Of a stretch of DNA of 64,000 bases, positions 36,389 through 45,081 are shown one piece after another (position 1 is the stretch's first letter; every line of letters starts with the position of its first letter). The stretch lies in contig NZ_LLWE01000041.1 of the NCBI RefSeq assembly GCF_001562055.1, positions 84,994 through 148,993 of the forward strand, read 5' to 3'. The position numbers and the translations under genes are program-made. This DNA comes from Polycladidibacter stylochi (GTDB lineage Bacteria > Pseudomonadota > Alphaproteobacteria > Rhizobiales > Stappiaceae). The notes below the pieces were generated by a model. It was not told the DNA's origin. It did no database searches and saw only the letters and a list, made by a program, of their open reading frames with translations.

Positions 36389-37180
36389 TTGTTGCAGGTC
36401 GATACAAATACCATCCTTCGCCATAAACCACCTTTTCTGTTTTTAGAAAGTGCTCAACTTAATGAAAATGGTTTTGCCTCTGCAACGGTTGAGCTTCCAT
36501 TGGAGAAGTTAACTTGGGCTGCTCAACTTAATTTAAGTTTGCTTCACATAGAGTGTGCTGCACAACTCATTAGTGTGGTCATGCGACTTCGTTTGAAACG
36601 TGAGAGAAGTCGGGGTGTTTTCGCTGGAATTCGCTTTTTTGAATGGCTAAGCACACCGCAAAGTGTGCGACGCGTGACGGTACAATACCAAAAGACCACC
36701 TCGAATTTTCACGAGTTTGAGGGAACATTCTACGACAAGGAGCAAGTCCGCTGTGCCCACCTTGTTGGCACAACACATCTGTCGAATGACTTGATCCCTA
36801 ACTCCCCTAACGAGCATGATTTTAGTTTCTCCGCAACATCACCCATCTTCCAGCTGCAGGAAAAAGGAAACGAAAAGGGAGAAAGCATATCTGCACAAGC
36901 CAGTCGCGAGTGTGAAGTATATCGCGGCCACTTCCCTGGAGAACCTATCACTCCTGGTGTTCTTATCGCAGAAATGATGCTCGCAGCCATCCAAAAACAA
37001 AGTGAAATTCCGTTGCGCCTCAAACGTGTTGAGGCTTTGAGTTTTAACGCACCGGTCAAACCGGGGGATGTTGTGACAGTAAATACTAAGTCCCTCGAAG
37101 ATTACAGGTTTCGTGTTTCCGTTGCGAGCGGGCGAAAGAGAATTGCGAAGGCTGGCTTTGAATTACAACCAGTTGCTTGA
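36389..37180 (+). CDS. Double hotdog 3-hydroxyacyl-ACP dehydratase (ApeP/FabZ-like)
   Basis: 263 residues from TTG 36389 with GAGG 8 nt upstream. The N-terminal half (about 1-125) resembles ApeP-type dehydratases (RHKPPFLFLES; IECAAQ). The C-terminal half is FabZ-like, with GHFPGEPITPGVLIAEMM near 184-201, holding the catalytic His and Glu. It removes water from 3-hydroxyacyl chains on ACP to give enoyl groups. It is the first gene of a compact plus-strand operon to 54893, in which adjacent genes overlap or are spaced by a few tens of bases. Confidence 0.82.
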   Translation: MLQVDTNTILRHKPPFLFLESAQLNENGFASATVELPLEKLTWAAQLNLSLLHIECAAQLISVVMRLRLKRERSRGVFAGIRFFEWLSTPQSVRRVTVQYQKTTSNFHEFEGTFYDKEQVRCAHLVGTTHLSNDLIPNSPNEHDFSFSATSPIFQLQEKGNEKGESISAQASRECEVYRGHFPGEPITPGVLIAEMMLAAIQKQSEIPLRLKRVEALSFNAPVKPGDVVTVNTKSLEDYRFRVSVASGRKRIAKAGFELQPVA

Positions 37181-37203
37181 AGCTACCTTAGGAGGAGGAC
37201 AAA

Positions 37204-37506
37204 ATGACATTCCAATTTAGTGAACAAGAAATTTCAAAGATCATTCAGGAGAAGGTGATTTACGAAGGTCTGGAATTAGAAGAGCTTGGTATCGAGCTGG
37301 ATGAAATTACTCCTGACAAACTGTTGTTTGATGAAGACGGCCTTGCTCTAGATTCAGTTGATGCGTTGGAAGTGATTGCCGGTGTGCAGCGGGAGTTCAA
37401 GATTACATTTCCTGAAGTTGATAAGGAGTTCATTGAGAATAATTGCTCTAGCATTGAACAATTAACTCAGACGGTCATGAGCTTTTCAAAAGCGACTGCA
37501 GCTTGA
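37204..37506 (+). CDS. Acyl carrier protein 1
   Basis: 100 residues, acidic, with ALDSVDALE around Ser51, the site for the 4'-phosphopantetheine arm. This DSVDALE form is typical of carrier proteins in aryl-polyene and related clusters rather than the DSLD of housekeeping AcpP. A very strong AGGAGGAGG precedes the ATG. It should carry the growing chain made by the KS/CLF pairs of this operon and be primed by the PPTase at its end. Confidence 0.93.
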   Translation: MTFQFSEQEISKIIQEKVIYEGLELEELGIELDEITPDKLLFDEDGLALDSVDALEVIAGVQREFKITFPEVDKEFIENNCSSIEQLTQTVMSFSKATAA

Positions 37507-37546
37507 ACCCGTGAAGCGATAACTCCTCTAATTCAGGGCTACCAGT

Positions 37547-38197
37547 TTGATAATCTTTGACAAAATAGATCATTTGCTCAGCAGATCGATTGTTGAGGCG
37601 TGTACAGCAGCAGGCTTGGAATGTGTGAACGCAGCACGAAATGGTGGTGTGCAAGCTGAGCTCGAAAAATTGCAGGGGCCAGGTGCTTTAGTGATAGGTC
37701 CACCAAGCTTTTGCGAAGCTACCGCGTTAAAATCAAAGCTATATGGTTCGGATGATTCCCTTGCACTTGCTCAGGCGATTGAAGCAGAAGTGCGTTACTT
37801 TCTGGAGACTTGCAGGTCTGCAACACAGGCCATGATGCGTCATGGTGGTGGCCAGTTGCTTTCGCTTGGGATTGATGATGTCGCATCAAAAATTGTTGGG
37901 TTGCCTCAAAGCCCGATTGTTAATCAGATGCGCTCATCCTGTATTAAGTCACTGGCGAAAGAGTATGGCCGACTAAAAATCTCATACAATTCCGTCCTAT
38001 GTCATCCTTCAAAGGAAAGTGTGGATTCCAAACTCTGGCGTAGTCAGCGTGATGCGCTCAAAGTTTACACAATGCGATTTACGCCAAGCACTGTGCAGGA
38101 ATATGCAGAATTTTGCCGGCAGCTACTAACCTCTAATCCTCCTCTGAACGGTGGACAAATTTGCCTTGGCAAAGGTGTGATGGAGACTGCAGCATGA
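37547..38197 (+). CDS. Degenerate SDR (pseudo-ketoreductase)
   Basis: 216 residues from TTG 37547 with AGGG 8 nt upstream. It aligns loosely with FabG-like proteins in its C-terminal half (MRSSCIKSLAKEYGRLKISYNSVL, compare K-A-x-x-G-x-x-KSLA-x-E). It lacks the N-terminal glycine-rich NADP loop and the YxxxK pair, so it should be non-catalytic. It may scaffold the following active ketoreductase, whose ATG overlaps its stop (ATGA). I do not recognise an exact family. Confidence 0.6.
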   Translation: MIIFDKIDHLLSRSIVEACTAAGLECVNAARNGGVQAELEKLQGPGALVIGPPSFCEATALKSKLYGSDDSLALAQAIEAEVRYFLETCRSATQAMMRHGGGQLLSLGIDDVASKIVGLPQSPIVNQMRSSCIKSLAKEYGRLKISYNSVLCHPSKESVDSKLWRSQRDALKVYTMRFTPSTVQEYAEFCRQLLTSNPPLNGGQICLGKGVMETAA

Positions 38198-38958
38198 GTA
38201 CTCAAGAACATGCAAAGGGCACTGTGCTTATCACTGGAGCTACCCGGGGAATTGGTCGATCCATTACTCTGCGATACGCACAAGAGGGCTGGAACTTAGC
38301 GCTGGTTTATCGATCTAATCAGGCAACAGCAGACAGTGTTGCAATAGAGCTCGATAAGCTTGGTGCTTCCTACGTTATGATCAAAGCCGATCTAATCAAT
38401 CCAGCCGCATGTAAGCATGTTGTTGAGCAAACTCTCGAGGAGTTTCAGGCGCTGGATGTACTAATAAACAATGCTGGAAGCACATTTGATGGCGCTTTCG
38501 CATCAATGAAAACCACCGATTATGAAAGCCTCATCAGCTGTAATCTAATAGCGCCTTTGCTTTTGACAACTGCCGCTGCGCCTGAGTTGATTAAATCAGC
38601 AGAAGCTGGTCGTGGAGGTTCGGTTGTCATGATGTCGTCAATGGCGGGTATCACTGGCAAAGAAGGACAAGTCCCTTATTCCACGACGAAAGGCGGCCTT
38701 ATTGGTCAAACCCGTCTGCTTGCACGTGAGCTTGGTGAAAAAGGTGTTCGTGTTAACGCCATTGCACCGGGCTTTATTCGCACTGAGATGGTCGAAATTC
38801 TTGAACCGAAGATGTATCAACACGTGCTTGCGGCAAGTGCGACCCCTCGCATGGGGGAGCCTTCTGAAGTGGCGGATACCGCTTGGTTCCTCGGATCTTC
38901 AAACTCAACATACCTGAATGGTACCGTACACCGTATCGACGGAGGATTCTTACGTTGA
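38194..38958 (+). CDS. 3-oxoacyl-ACP reductase (FabG-like SDR) 1
   Basis: 254 residues from ATG 38194. NADP-binding GATRGIG near 16-22, NNAG near 94-97, catalytic Ser in MMSSMAG, YSTTK near 162-166, and the post-active-site GFIRTEM. It reduces 3-oxoacyl-ACP to 3-hydroxyacyl-ACP. Its start overlaps the pseudo-ketoreductase stop, suggesting a heteromeric pair. All catalytic residues are present. Confidence 0.92.
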   Translation: MSTQEHAKGTVLITGATRGIGRSITLRYAQEGWNLALVYRSNQATADSVAIELDKLGASYVMIKADLINPAACKHVVEQTLEEFQALDVLINNAGSTFDGAFASMKTTDYESLISCNLIAPLLLTTAAAPELIKSAEAGRGGSVVMMSSMAGITGKEGQVPYSTTKGGLIGQTRLLARELGEKGVRVNAIAPGFIRTEMVEILEPKMYQHVLAASATPRMGEPSEVADTAWFLGSSNSTYLNGTVHRIDGGFLR

Positions 38959-38969
38959 GGCAGGAAAGT

Positions 38970-41294
38970 ATGAGCCATACCAAAGCATCAGGAACATCTG
39001 CGGCACATATTGTAGGTATGGGGGTATATTGCCCATTGGGTAAGAGTTGTGCTCAGCTTGAAAAGGCGATGCTCTATGGTCAAGATTCAATTACACCGGT
39101 TGAGTTATTTGACGCGAGCATGTTCCTTAGTGAACTGGCATCGTCATTTCCCTATGATTTGAAAGGGGAAATTAAAGCTGCCGATTGGATGGACCGGGCA
39201 ACACTTTTCACAATTACCGCTTATAACGAAGCGTTGAAGCAATCTGGTTTGAATCTCTCTGAAATTGAACCAGAGCGCATCTCTGTGTGTTTGGGAAGTT
39301 CTCATGCAGGCCTAGTTAGCACAGAAGATGTAGCAGTGAAGGCACTTAATGCCGAACTTGAAAAAGTAGATCCAAAAACCTTAGCAGCAACTCTAGTTTC
39401 CAGTAGTACCTCGGTCATCAAACGGCTCTGTGGTGCGAAAGGGCGTATGCTCACCATATCGTCTGCTTGTGCAAGCTCTAACTCAGCAATTGGAGTTGCT
39501 GCAGAACTTGTTCGTACTGATCAAGCAGATGTTGTCATCGCGGGTGGTGCTGATACCGTCTCAGTTTCTGTTATGGCGGGGTTCAATGCGCTGCGCGCTC
39601 TATCTCCTGAGAAAACTGCGCCATTTTCCCCTCAAATAGGCCTGAGTCTTGGTGAGGGAGCAGGAATTGTTGTTTTAGTCAGCGACCGCCTGCGCGCACA
39701 ACTAAATTTGGTGAGTCTGGCACGTGTCCTTGGATATGGGCTGTCAGGTGACGCGCATCATGCAACTTCGCCTGATCAGGACGGCACTGGTGCAGAAAAT
39801 GCAATGCGCAGTGCTTTGAACGATGCTGATGTTGCGCCAATACAAATTTCTTATATCAACGCACATGGTACAGGCACTGAGGCGAATGACGGCGCAGAGA
39901 CCCGAGCTATGAAGCGTATGTTTGGTTCACAAGTTCCGGTCAGCTCAACCAAGAGCTATTACGGTCATACTCTTGGTGCGAGTGGTGTGATTGAAACAAT
40001 TTCAACACTCTTACTTGCTCAGGAAAACAAACTTCCAGCAAATTTAAGATTGGAGGACGTTCGTAAAGGCTGTGAGCACCTGAACTATGTCAAGCTAATG
40101 GATAATTCAGGGGCACCTCAAAAGCTGCTGATTAATAATTTTGGATTTGGTGGCAATAACAGTTCTCTGGTTTTGGAAGTGAATGGAAAAAATACTTCCA
40201 ATGAGGTGCCTGCTTACAAAGAAGATGACGTTGTTATCACAGGGATTGGGCTGCACACCTGCGCTGGTGATGTGAAAGAATCTAGTGCTGAGCATCTAAA
40301 GTCGCAGCAATGTTTTGCTCAATTGGATGAGGAGACTGGATTTACATCAGCACTTTCAAACATCCCACGATTTACAAGCAAAGAGCTTCGCCCGTTTGCA
40401 CGTACAGCCCGCAGCACAAAATTTGCTCTGCTTGCACTCAAAGATGCGTTAGGTGATGAGCATGATCTGTATGCCGAGAACCTAAGGTCTGGAATTATCA
40501 GCGGTGTTGTCTTTGGCGCACAGAAACCGACCGAAAAATATCTTGAGAGTGTTTTCTTGGGAAACCCGGCTTTGGCAAATGCTCATTTTTTTCCAATGAT
40601 CACACTCAATGCTACGGGCGGTGCAGCATCCATGGCTTTCCAGATTAAGGGTTTTACGACAACCGTTACCGGATCAGCCTCAGCTGCCGCTTATGCTGCA
40701 GATCTTGTTAAATACCAGAGGCAAGACCGGGCGGCTGTGGTGTCATGTGATGAGCTTACCCCTGCTCTGGAGAAAATCTATCATCGAGCCGGTGTAGTTG
40801 CAAAAACCAAAGAAAAACGTCCAAGACGTGCTCAGTCGCTGGGTGAGGCTGGAGCTGCAATTGCTCTTGAACGAAGATCCGAAGTGGACGCCCGAGGTGG
40901 GCAAGTTCAGGGGAAACTCATAGGTTGGGCGGTTTCACAAGATCCTATTGATATCTCAATGCAACGCGATGGCGAGGCATTAACTCGTGTCTTGAATAAA
41001 GCTTTATCGGCTGCGAATGTCGCGGCAGATAATATTCATCAGATTATGTTGTTGGATCAGGGACCGAGTGTCACAAAATCAGCTTGCAGCAAAGCACTGG
41101 CAAAGGTTTTCAGTGGCGAGTCAATCCAGATATATCGTCCGGCTCAAATCTATGGTTATGGGCCTTCATCAGGTCCGCTCATGGCACTAAACTGTGCGGT
41201 TGCCAACACCCCAAATGGTAAGATTTCTATTGCTGCGGGCTATGACGTGGTTGGTGAAGCTTTTGCCTTCGTTTTGGAAGGAGAAGGCAAATGA
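38970..41294 (+). CDS. KS-CLF fusion: beta-ketoacyl synthase joined to an inactive KS domain
   Basis: 774 residues from ATG 38970 (AGGAAAG upstream). The N-terminal domain (about 10-400) is a complete KS with Cys167 (SSACASS), His299 (NAHGTGT) and His333 (KSYYGHTLGASG). The C-terminal domain (about 410-770) has KS fold features but has lost Cys (TGSASAAA) and both His (QGPSVTK; YGYGPSSGP), like a chain-length factor. KSα and KSβ are normally separate genes, so the fusion is unusual. It should extend acyl chains on the operon's ACPs with malonyl units. Confidence 0.87.
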   Translation: MSHTKASGTSAAHIVGMGVYCPLGKSCAQLEKAMLYGQDSITPVELFDASMFLSELASSFPYDLKGEIKAADWMDRATLFTITAYNEALKQSGLNLSEIEPERISVCLGSSHAGLVSTEDVAVKALNAELEKVDPKTLAATLVSSSTSVIKRLCGAKGRMLTISSACASSNSAIGVAAELVRTDQADVVIAGGADTVSVSVMAGFNALRALSPEKTAPFSPQIGLSLGEGAGIVVLVSDRLRAQLNLVSLARVLGYGLSGDAHHATSPDQDGTGAENAMRSALNDADVAPIQISYINAHGTGTEANDGAETRAMKRMFGSQVPVSSTKSYYGHTLGASGVIETISTLLLAQENKLPANLRLEDVRKGCEHLNYVKLMDNSGAPQKLLINNFGFGGNNSSLVLEVNGKNTSNEVPAYKEDDVVITGIGLHTCAGDVKESSAEHLKSQQCFAQLDEETGFTSALSNIPRFTSKELRPFARTARSTKFALLALKDALGDEHDLYAENLRSGIISGVVFGAQKPTEKYLESVFLGNPALANAHFFPMITLNATGGAASMAFQIKGFTTTVTGSASAAAYAADLVKYQRQDRAAVVSCDELTPALEKIYHRAGVVAKTKEKRPRRAQSLGEAGAAIALERRSEVDARGGQVQGKLIGWAVSQDPIDISMQRDGEALTRVLNKALSAANVAADNIHQIMLLDQGPSVTKSACSKALAKVFSGESIQIYRPAQIYGYGPSSGPLMALNCAVANTPNGKISIAAGYDVVGEAFAFVLEGEGK

Positions 41295-41734
41295 ATGCAC
41301 ATATCGTAAACAATCTTTTTGAAACCCAGTTACGGGTGATCTTCGGAGACACGGACGCTGGTGGTATTGTCTACCACCCGCGATACTTGGAGATGGCTGA
41401 GCGTGGACGTAATGAAACGATGCGTGCGCTGGGTCTCGATGTTGGCGCTATGTTTTATGACAAAGATATTGGGCTGGCTTTGCGGTCTTCAAATGTTAAG
41501 TACCGCAACCCGGCACACTTTGACGATGCTCTGACTGTGCAAACACACCTGAACAAACTTGCCTCTGCCAGTTCTGTCTGGATCAGTACTATTCGTCGAG
41601 GCCCCACGCCAATTTGTATCGTGACTGCAGAACTAATTTGCATCTGCCGTAATACACTTCGGCCAATCATGTATCCAAATTATGTAACTGAAGGTTTCAA
41701 GCGCGCCTTAGCTCCAATCGAGGTGGACCAATGA
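41291..41734 (+). CDS. YbgC/4HBT-type acyl thioesterase
   Basis: 147 residues, one hotdog domain with the catalytic GDTDAGGIVYHPRYLEMAE (Asp near 20-22), as in YbgC and 4-hydroxybenzoyl-CoA thioesterases. It could release or proof-read acyl-ACP intermediates; similar genes (ApeN-like) occur in aryl-polyene clusters. It overlaps the KS-CLF gene and the next reductase by 4 bases each. Confidence 0.9.
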   Translation: MNAHIVNNLFETQLRVIFGDTDAGGIVYHPRYLEMAERGRNETMRALGLDVGAMFYDKDIGLALRSSNVKYRNPAHFDDALTVQTHLNKLASASSVWISTIRRGPTPICIVTAELICICRNTLRPIMYPNYVTEGFKRALAPIEVDQ

Positions 41735-42477
41735 GGTTACTGGAAGACAAGGTCGCCATCATTACGGGTGCTTCCCGAGGTATTGGCCGTGCAATTGCTC
41801 TGGAGTTTGCGAAAAACGGAGCCAATGTAGTTGTAAACTCAACAAAACCTTCAGAACTGATGGAAGAAACCATCAGATTGATTGAGGAAACCGGTGCGTC
41901 CTGCACTGCGGTTTATGGCAGTGTTGAAAAGGAAAGCACAGCCCGTGAGTTGGTCGACAGCGCAGTTCGTAGACACAACAAACTGGATATTCTGATCAAT
42001 AATGCTGGTGTTACACGCGATAAACCTCTGATGCTTATGCGAGAAGATGAGTTTGATGACGTAATGTCAGTTAATCTCAAAGGCACATATCAATGCTCCC
42101 GAGAAGCTGCACGGCAAATGATGAAGCAACGCAGAGGACGTATCATTCAGGTGAGCTCAATCTCTGCACTTTCCGGCCGACCAGGGCAATGTAACTATTC
42201 AGCCTCTAAAGCAGCAGTTGTTGGCTTTACGAAGTCGCTGGCAAGAGAACTCGGCAAATTCAATGTGCTTGTTAACGCCTTGTATGTAGGCGTAATAGAC
42301 ACAGAAATGACCCGCAAAATGCCGGCTTCAGCACACAAAGAAATCACCAGAAATATTCCTCTTGGCCGCATCGGCACACCTTTAGAAGTCGCGGGTCCTT
42401 GTGTCTTTCTCGGCTCAGATCTCTCAACATTCGTTAACGGGACAACTATCAATATCAGCGGTGGAGCTTACACATGA
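41731..42477 (+). CDS. 3-oxoacyl-ACP reductase (FabG-like SDR) 2
   Basis: 248 residues. GASRGIG near 14-20, NNAG near 89-92, QVSSISALSG, YSASK near 157-161, and a C-terminal NGTTINISGG typical of FabG. It is fully catalytic by motif. With the reductase at 38194 there are two active ketoreductases, possibly one for each KS/CLF pair or for different chain stages. Confidence 0.93.
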   Translation: MRLLEDKVAIITGASRGIGRAIALEFAKNGANVVVNSTKPSELMEETIRLIEETGASCTAVYGSVEKESTARELVDSAVRRHNKLDILINNAGVTRDKPLMLMREDEFDDVMSVNLKGTYQCSREAARQMMKQRRGRIIQVSSISALSGRPGQCNYSASKAAVVGFTKSLARELGKFNVLVNALYVGVIDTEMTRKMPASAHKEITRNIPLGRIGTPLEVAGPCVFLGSDLSTFVNGTTINISGGAYT

Positions 42478-42779
42478 ACCCACATAGCTTAGAGCAAGCG
42501 CGTGCCATTACTGCACGCAGGCATGAAATGACATTTCGCCTCAAAGAAATTCTCATCGACTGTTTGGTGCTGGATCGAGAACCAGAAGACATCCCTGATG
42601 ATTGTTTATTGTTCGGAATCGGCCTTGGTCTAGATTCTGTAGACGCACTTGAGATCGTTGTAGCGATCGAATCTAACTTCGATCTTCGCATTGAAGACAG
42701 CGATATGCGCGAAATCAGATCCATCAATTCCATTGTTGATCTTGTTGAATTCAAAACAGATTTAGAGGACGTGGCCTAA
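42474..42779 (+). CDS. Acyl carrier protein 2
   Basis: 101 residues with LGLDSVDALE around Ser55, the phosphopantetheine site. It has a longer basic N-terminus (about 20 residues) than ACP 1. Start and stop overlap its neighbours by 4 and 1 bases. Two distinct ACPs with two KS sets suggest separated starter and elongation functions, as in aryl-polyene assembly. Confidence 0.92.
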   Translation: MNPHSLEQARAITARRHEMTFRLKEILIDCLVLDREPEDIPDDCLLFGIGLGLDSVDALEIVVAIESNFDLRIEDSDMREIRSINSIVDLVEFKTDLEDVA

Positions 42780-43765
42780 TGTCTGGTACTTATGAAGTTC
42801 TTCGCAATGATGTGGGTATTGTAGATTGTGATTGCTGGGTAAGAATTCAGGTTTCCGGGCCTGATGCATGCGCTGCACTGGATAGTGTGGTTGGAGCCAA
42901 TATGCATGAATTGTTCGACGGACACGCAATCAACACGCTTATTCCTTCTCTAACCGGTGGTGTTGACGCCATTTTATGGATCGCAGTGATCGAAAATAGC
43001 TACTTGCTGGTGGCAGAACCTTCAGAGAAAGAGGTGATCGAAACTGTCCTGTCTGAACTTATATCTGAATTTGATATTTCCATTACAGATAAGCAGTCAA
43101 ATACCTCTCACCTCATACTAACTGGTCCAAATGCAGAGACGCTAGCTGTCAATACGTTGGGCGACGATGTTCACTCTATTGGTTTTCTAGGTGTTTTTGA
43201 GTTGCCGGAATCTGTCTTGGCTATGCGGATTGGCTATTTCGGAGAATATGAGCTTCATCTGTTTAGCGGAAAAAACCAACAAGCCGACTTACTGCGTCAA
43301 TTTGCTGATCAGAGCGGAAAAGATCTTTTAGTGTCTTCTGATGGCTTACCAGCAATGATGGCTGAGATGCGAATTCTAAACACCAAGCGCGACATTCCAC
43401 CGGGTGTGTCTGTGTTCGAAACTGGTTTGCAATGGATGATCGACTTTCAAAAAAACTCACTACGTGGAAGGAGTGCGCTGGACGCAAAGAAGAAGACCAT
43501 CAGAAATCTATGCATGCTGGTGGTTTTGGAGACTGATGTCGTCGAAGCTGGGGGCCAGCTTGCTGTTGAGGGGCAGGAAGTTGGTTGGATTCAGTCTGCG
43601 TTTTTCTCACCTACGCTGGAAAAATGGATCGCTATTGCTTATCTGCAAAAAGATATTTGTGCTCCCGGCTTAATGCTGGCAACCCAAATTGGCCTTGCAA
43701 GTACAGTGTCAGCACCAGCATTCCTTAGTGTTTCTGTCCGCAATTCTTTAGAGCAGGCCGCTTGA
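42779..43765 (+). CDS. GcvT/YgfZ-like folate-binding (aminomethyltransferase-fold) protein
   Basis: 328 residues with the T-protein fold: the YFGEYELHLF segment near 149-158 (compare GYTGE.G.E), the VFETGLQWMIDFQKNSLRGRSAL region near 210-231, and a C-terminal beta barrel. GcvT moves a one-carbon unit from an aminomethyl donor to tetrahydrofolate; YgfZ relatives help Fe-S enzymes. Neither fits ordinary fatty-acid synthesis, so a one-carbon step on the nitrogen head group or a redox-linked step is possible. It lies between ACP 2 and the acyltransferase. Confidence 0.75.
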   Translation: MSGTYEVLRNDVGIVDCDCWVRIQVSGPDACAALDSVVGANMHELFDGHAINTLIPSLTGGVDAILWIAVIENSYLLVAEPSEKEVIETVLSELISEFDISITDKQSNTSHLILTGPNAETLAVNTLGDDVHSIGFLGVFELPESVLAMRIGYFGEYELHLFSGKNQQADLLRQFADQSGKDLLVSSDGLPAMMAEMRILNTKRDIPPGVSVFETGLQWMIDFQKNSLRGRSALDAKKKTIRNLCMLVVLETDVVEAGGQLAVEGQEVGWIQSAFFSPTLEKWIAIAYLQKDICAPGLMLATQIGLASTVSAPAFLSVSVRNSLEQAA

Positions 43766-45081
43766 TGTCGAACTCTGGTGATAAACCCTCAACCCGAGAC
43801 GGGGTATTTCTACGCGCTGCCGTACGACTGATGCTCTTGAGTTTGGTTGTTATGTTGTTAGCACTGAGTTGCTTGTACTTTGTACCAATCTTCGTTGCGC
43901 CATTTATCTCGTGTGCACTCTATCTCGCATTGTGGACTTATGAAAAACGTATTGGTGTGTGGTCTCCAGTAACACGCCTTATGAGTGTTTTTTATATGAT
44001 GCTTGCTATAGCACGCTTTGCGGTCGAAGACATTGCATGGTCTGCATATTCTGCTCCTATTATCTATTCAGTTCTTGCAGTCCTAATTTTGTTTCTACTC
44101 GCCTTAGGTAAGCCTTTCACAATTTTCTACTCCAAGGGAAACGGGTTTTATACATTGCATTATCGTGCCTCCCTGATGTGGGGGCTACTGCATGTATGTG
44201 CTGCATTTTCTAGCATCTACCTGATGCCGAACATTCTCTTCCTTTATGTACCAATGGGACTAATGATACTTGGAGCTCTTGGCACTATCTGGCTAAATTT
44301 CATTTCCATGGGTGCTAAGTTTGACCGACAGGCTCGCTTTAAACTTGGGAAGTTTGAGTTTGAACAGGTGCAGAATGAACGACAGCGCGACGAGTTTTAT
44401 AGGGTCATCGCCACAGCCTATGTAAGTGATCTGCAGCGCGCTTCGGGAAGCCGCAAGAAAATTGATAGGGCCAAGATTGAACAGGAACATCGAAACTCGG
44501 ATGCAAAACGCCCCGGACATCAGGTTCCTTTTCTTGTCCGGCACCAAGGTAAAGCCGTTGGTGGAATCTGTATGTTTCTCGACCATGCAGAAAAAGGGCT
44601 GCCGATTGAAAGCGAGACAGACTTTAATGCTACTACCTATCGCGAGAGGGGAGCTGTTATTGAAGTTGGGCGTCTTGGTGTTATGCCTAGATACCGACTA
44701 GAGCGAAATTTGCTCATTGGCCTATTCAAATGCATCGTTGAGAAGTCTGCGGAGCTGAGAGTACATACGATTGTCAATGACAGCTTTGCATTCCAAGAAA
44801 AGCTATACTCGAAGATCGGTTTTCATGCGATGTCGGATGGCTACTACTCCGGTGGGGAAGAAGATTCCACCGGGTATGGTTTGACTGCCATTCCAATGGT
44901 GATGGATCTTGCTGATGCAATCCGCCTAGACACTCAGACTTCGACTGGTAAAGAAGTGATGGAGTGTTTGCAGCCATACGTAATCGAAAAGTTCTTCAAA
45001 ATACTTGCTCTACAGGAAGTTTGGGAAAACTTCAAAGGCCTAGCTCTCGCAAAGGAGGGCATAAGGCATGAAACGCATTAG
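43762..45081 (+). CDS. Membrane GNAT acyltransferase, N-acyl amino acid synthase-like
   Basis: 439 residues. The N-terminal 190 residues form five or six membrane helices. The C-terminal part (about 195-400) is a GNAT fold resembling FeeM/PEP-CTERM-associated acyltransferases: VIEVGRLGVMPRYR and IVNDSFAFQEKLYSKIGF. Those enzymes transfer an acyl chain from ACP to the amino group of an amino acid. Here it likely joins the chain made by the operon to an amine head group at the inner membrane. The membrane domain is not part of typical FeeM and is notable. Confidence 0.72.
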   Translation: MMSNSGDKPSTRDGVFLRAAVRLMLLSLVVMLLALSCLYFVPIFVAPFISCALYLALWTYEKRIGVWSPVTRLMSVFYMMLAIARFAVEDIAWSAYSAPIIYSVLAVLILFLLALGKPFTIFYSKGNGFYTLHYRASLMWGLLHVCAAFSSIYLMPNILFLYVPMGLMILGALGTIWLNFISMGAKFDRQARFKLGKFEFEQVQNERQRDEFYRVIATAYVSDLQRASGSRKKIDRAKIEQEHRNSDAKRPGHQVPFLVRHQGKAVGGICMFLDHAEKGLPIESETDFNATTYRERGAVIEVGRLGVMPRYRLERNLLIGLFKCIVEKSAELRVHTIVNDSFAFQEKLYSKIGFHAMSDGYYSGGEEDSTGYGLTAIPMVMDLADAIRLDTQTSTGKEVMECLQPYVIEKFFKILALQEVWENFKGLALAKEGIRHETH

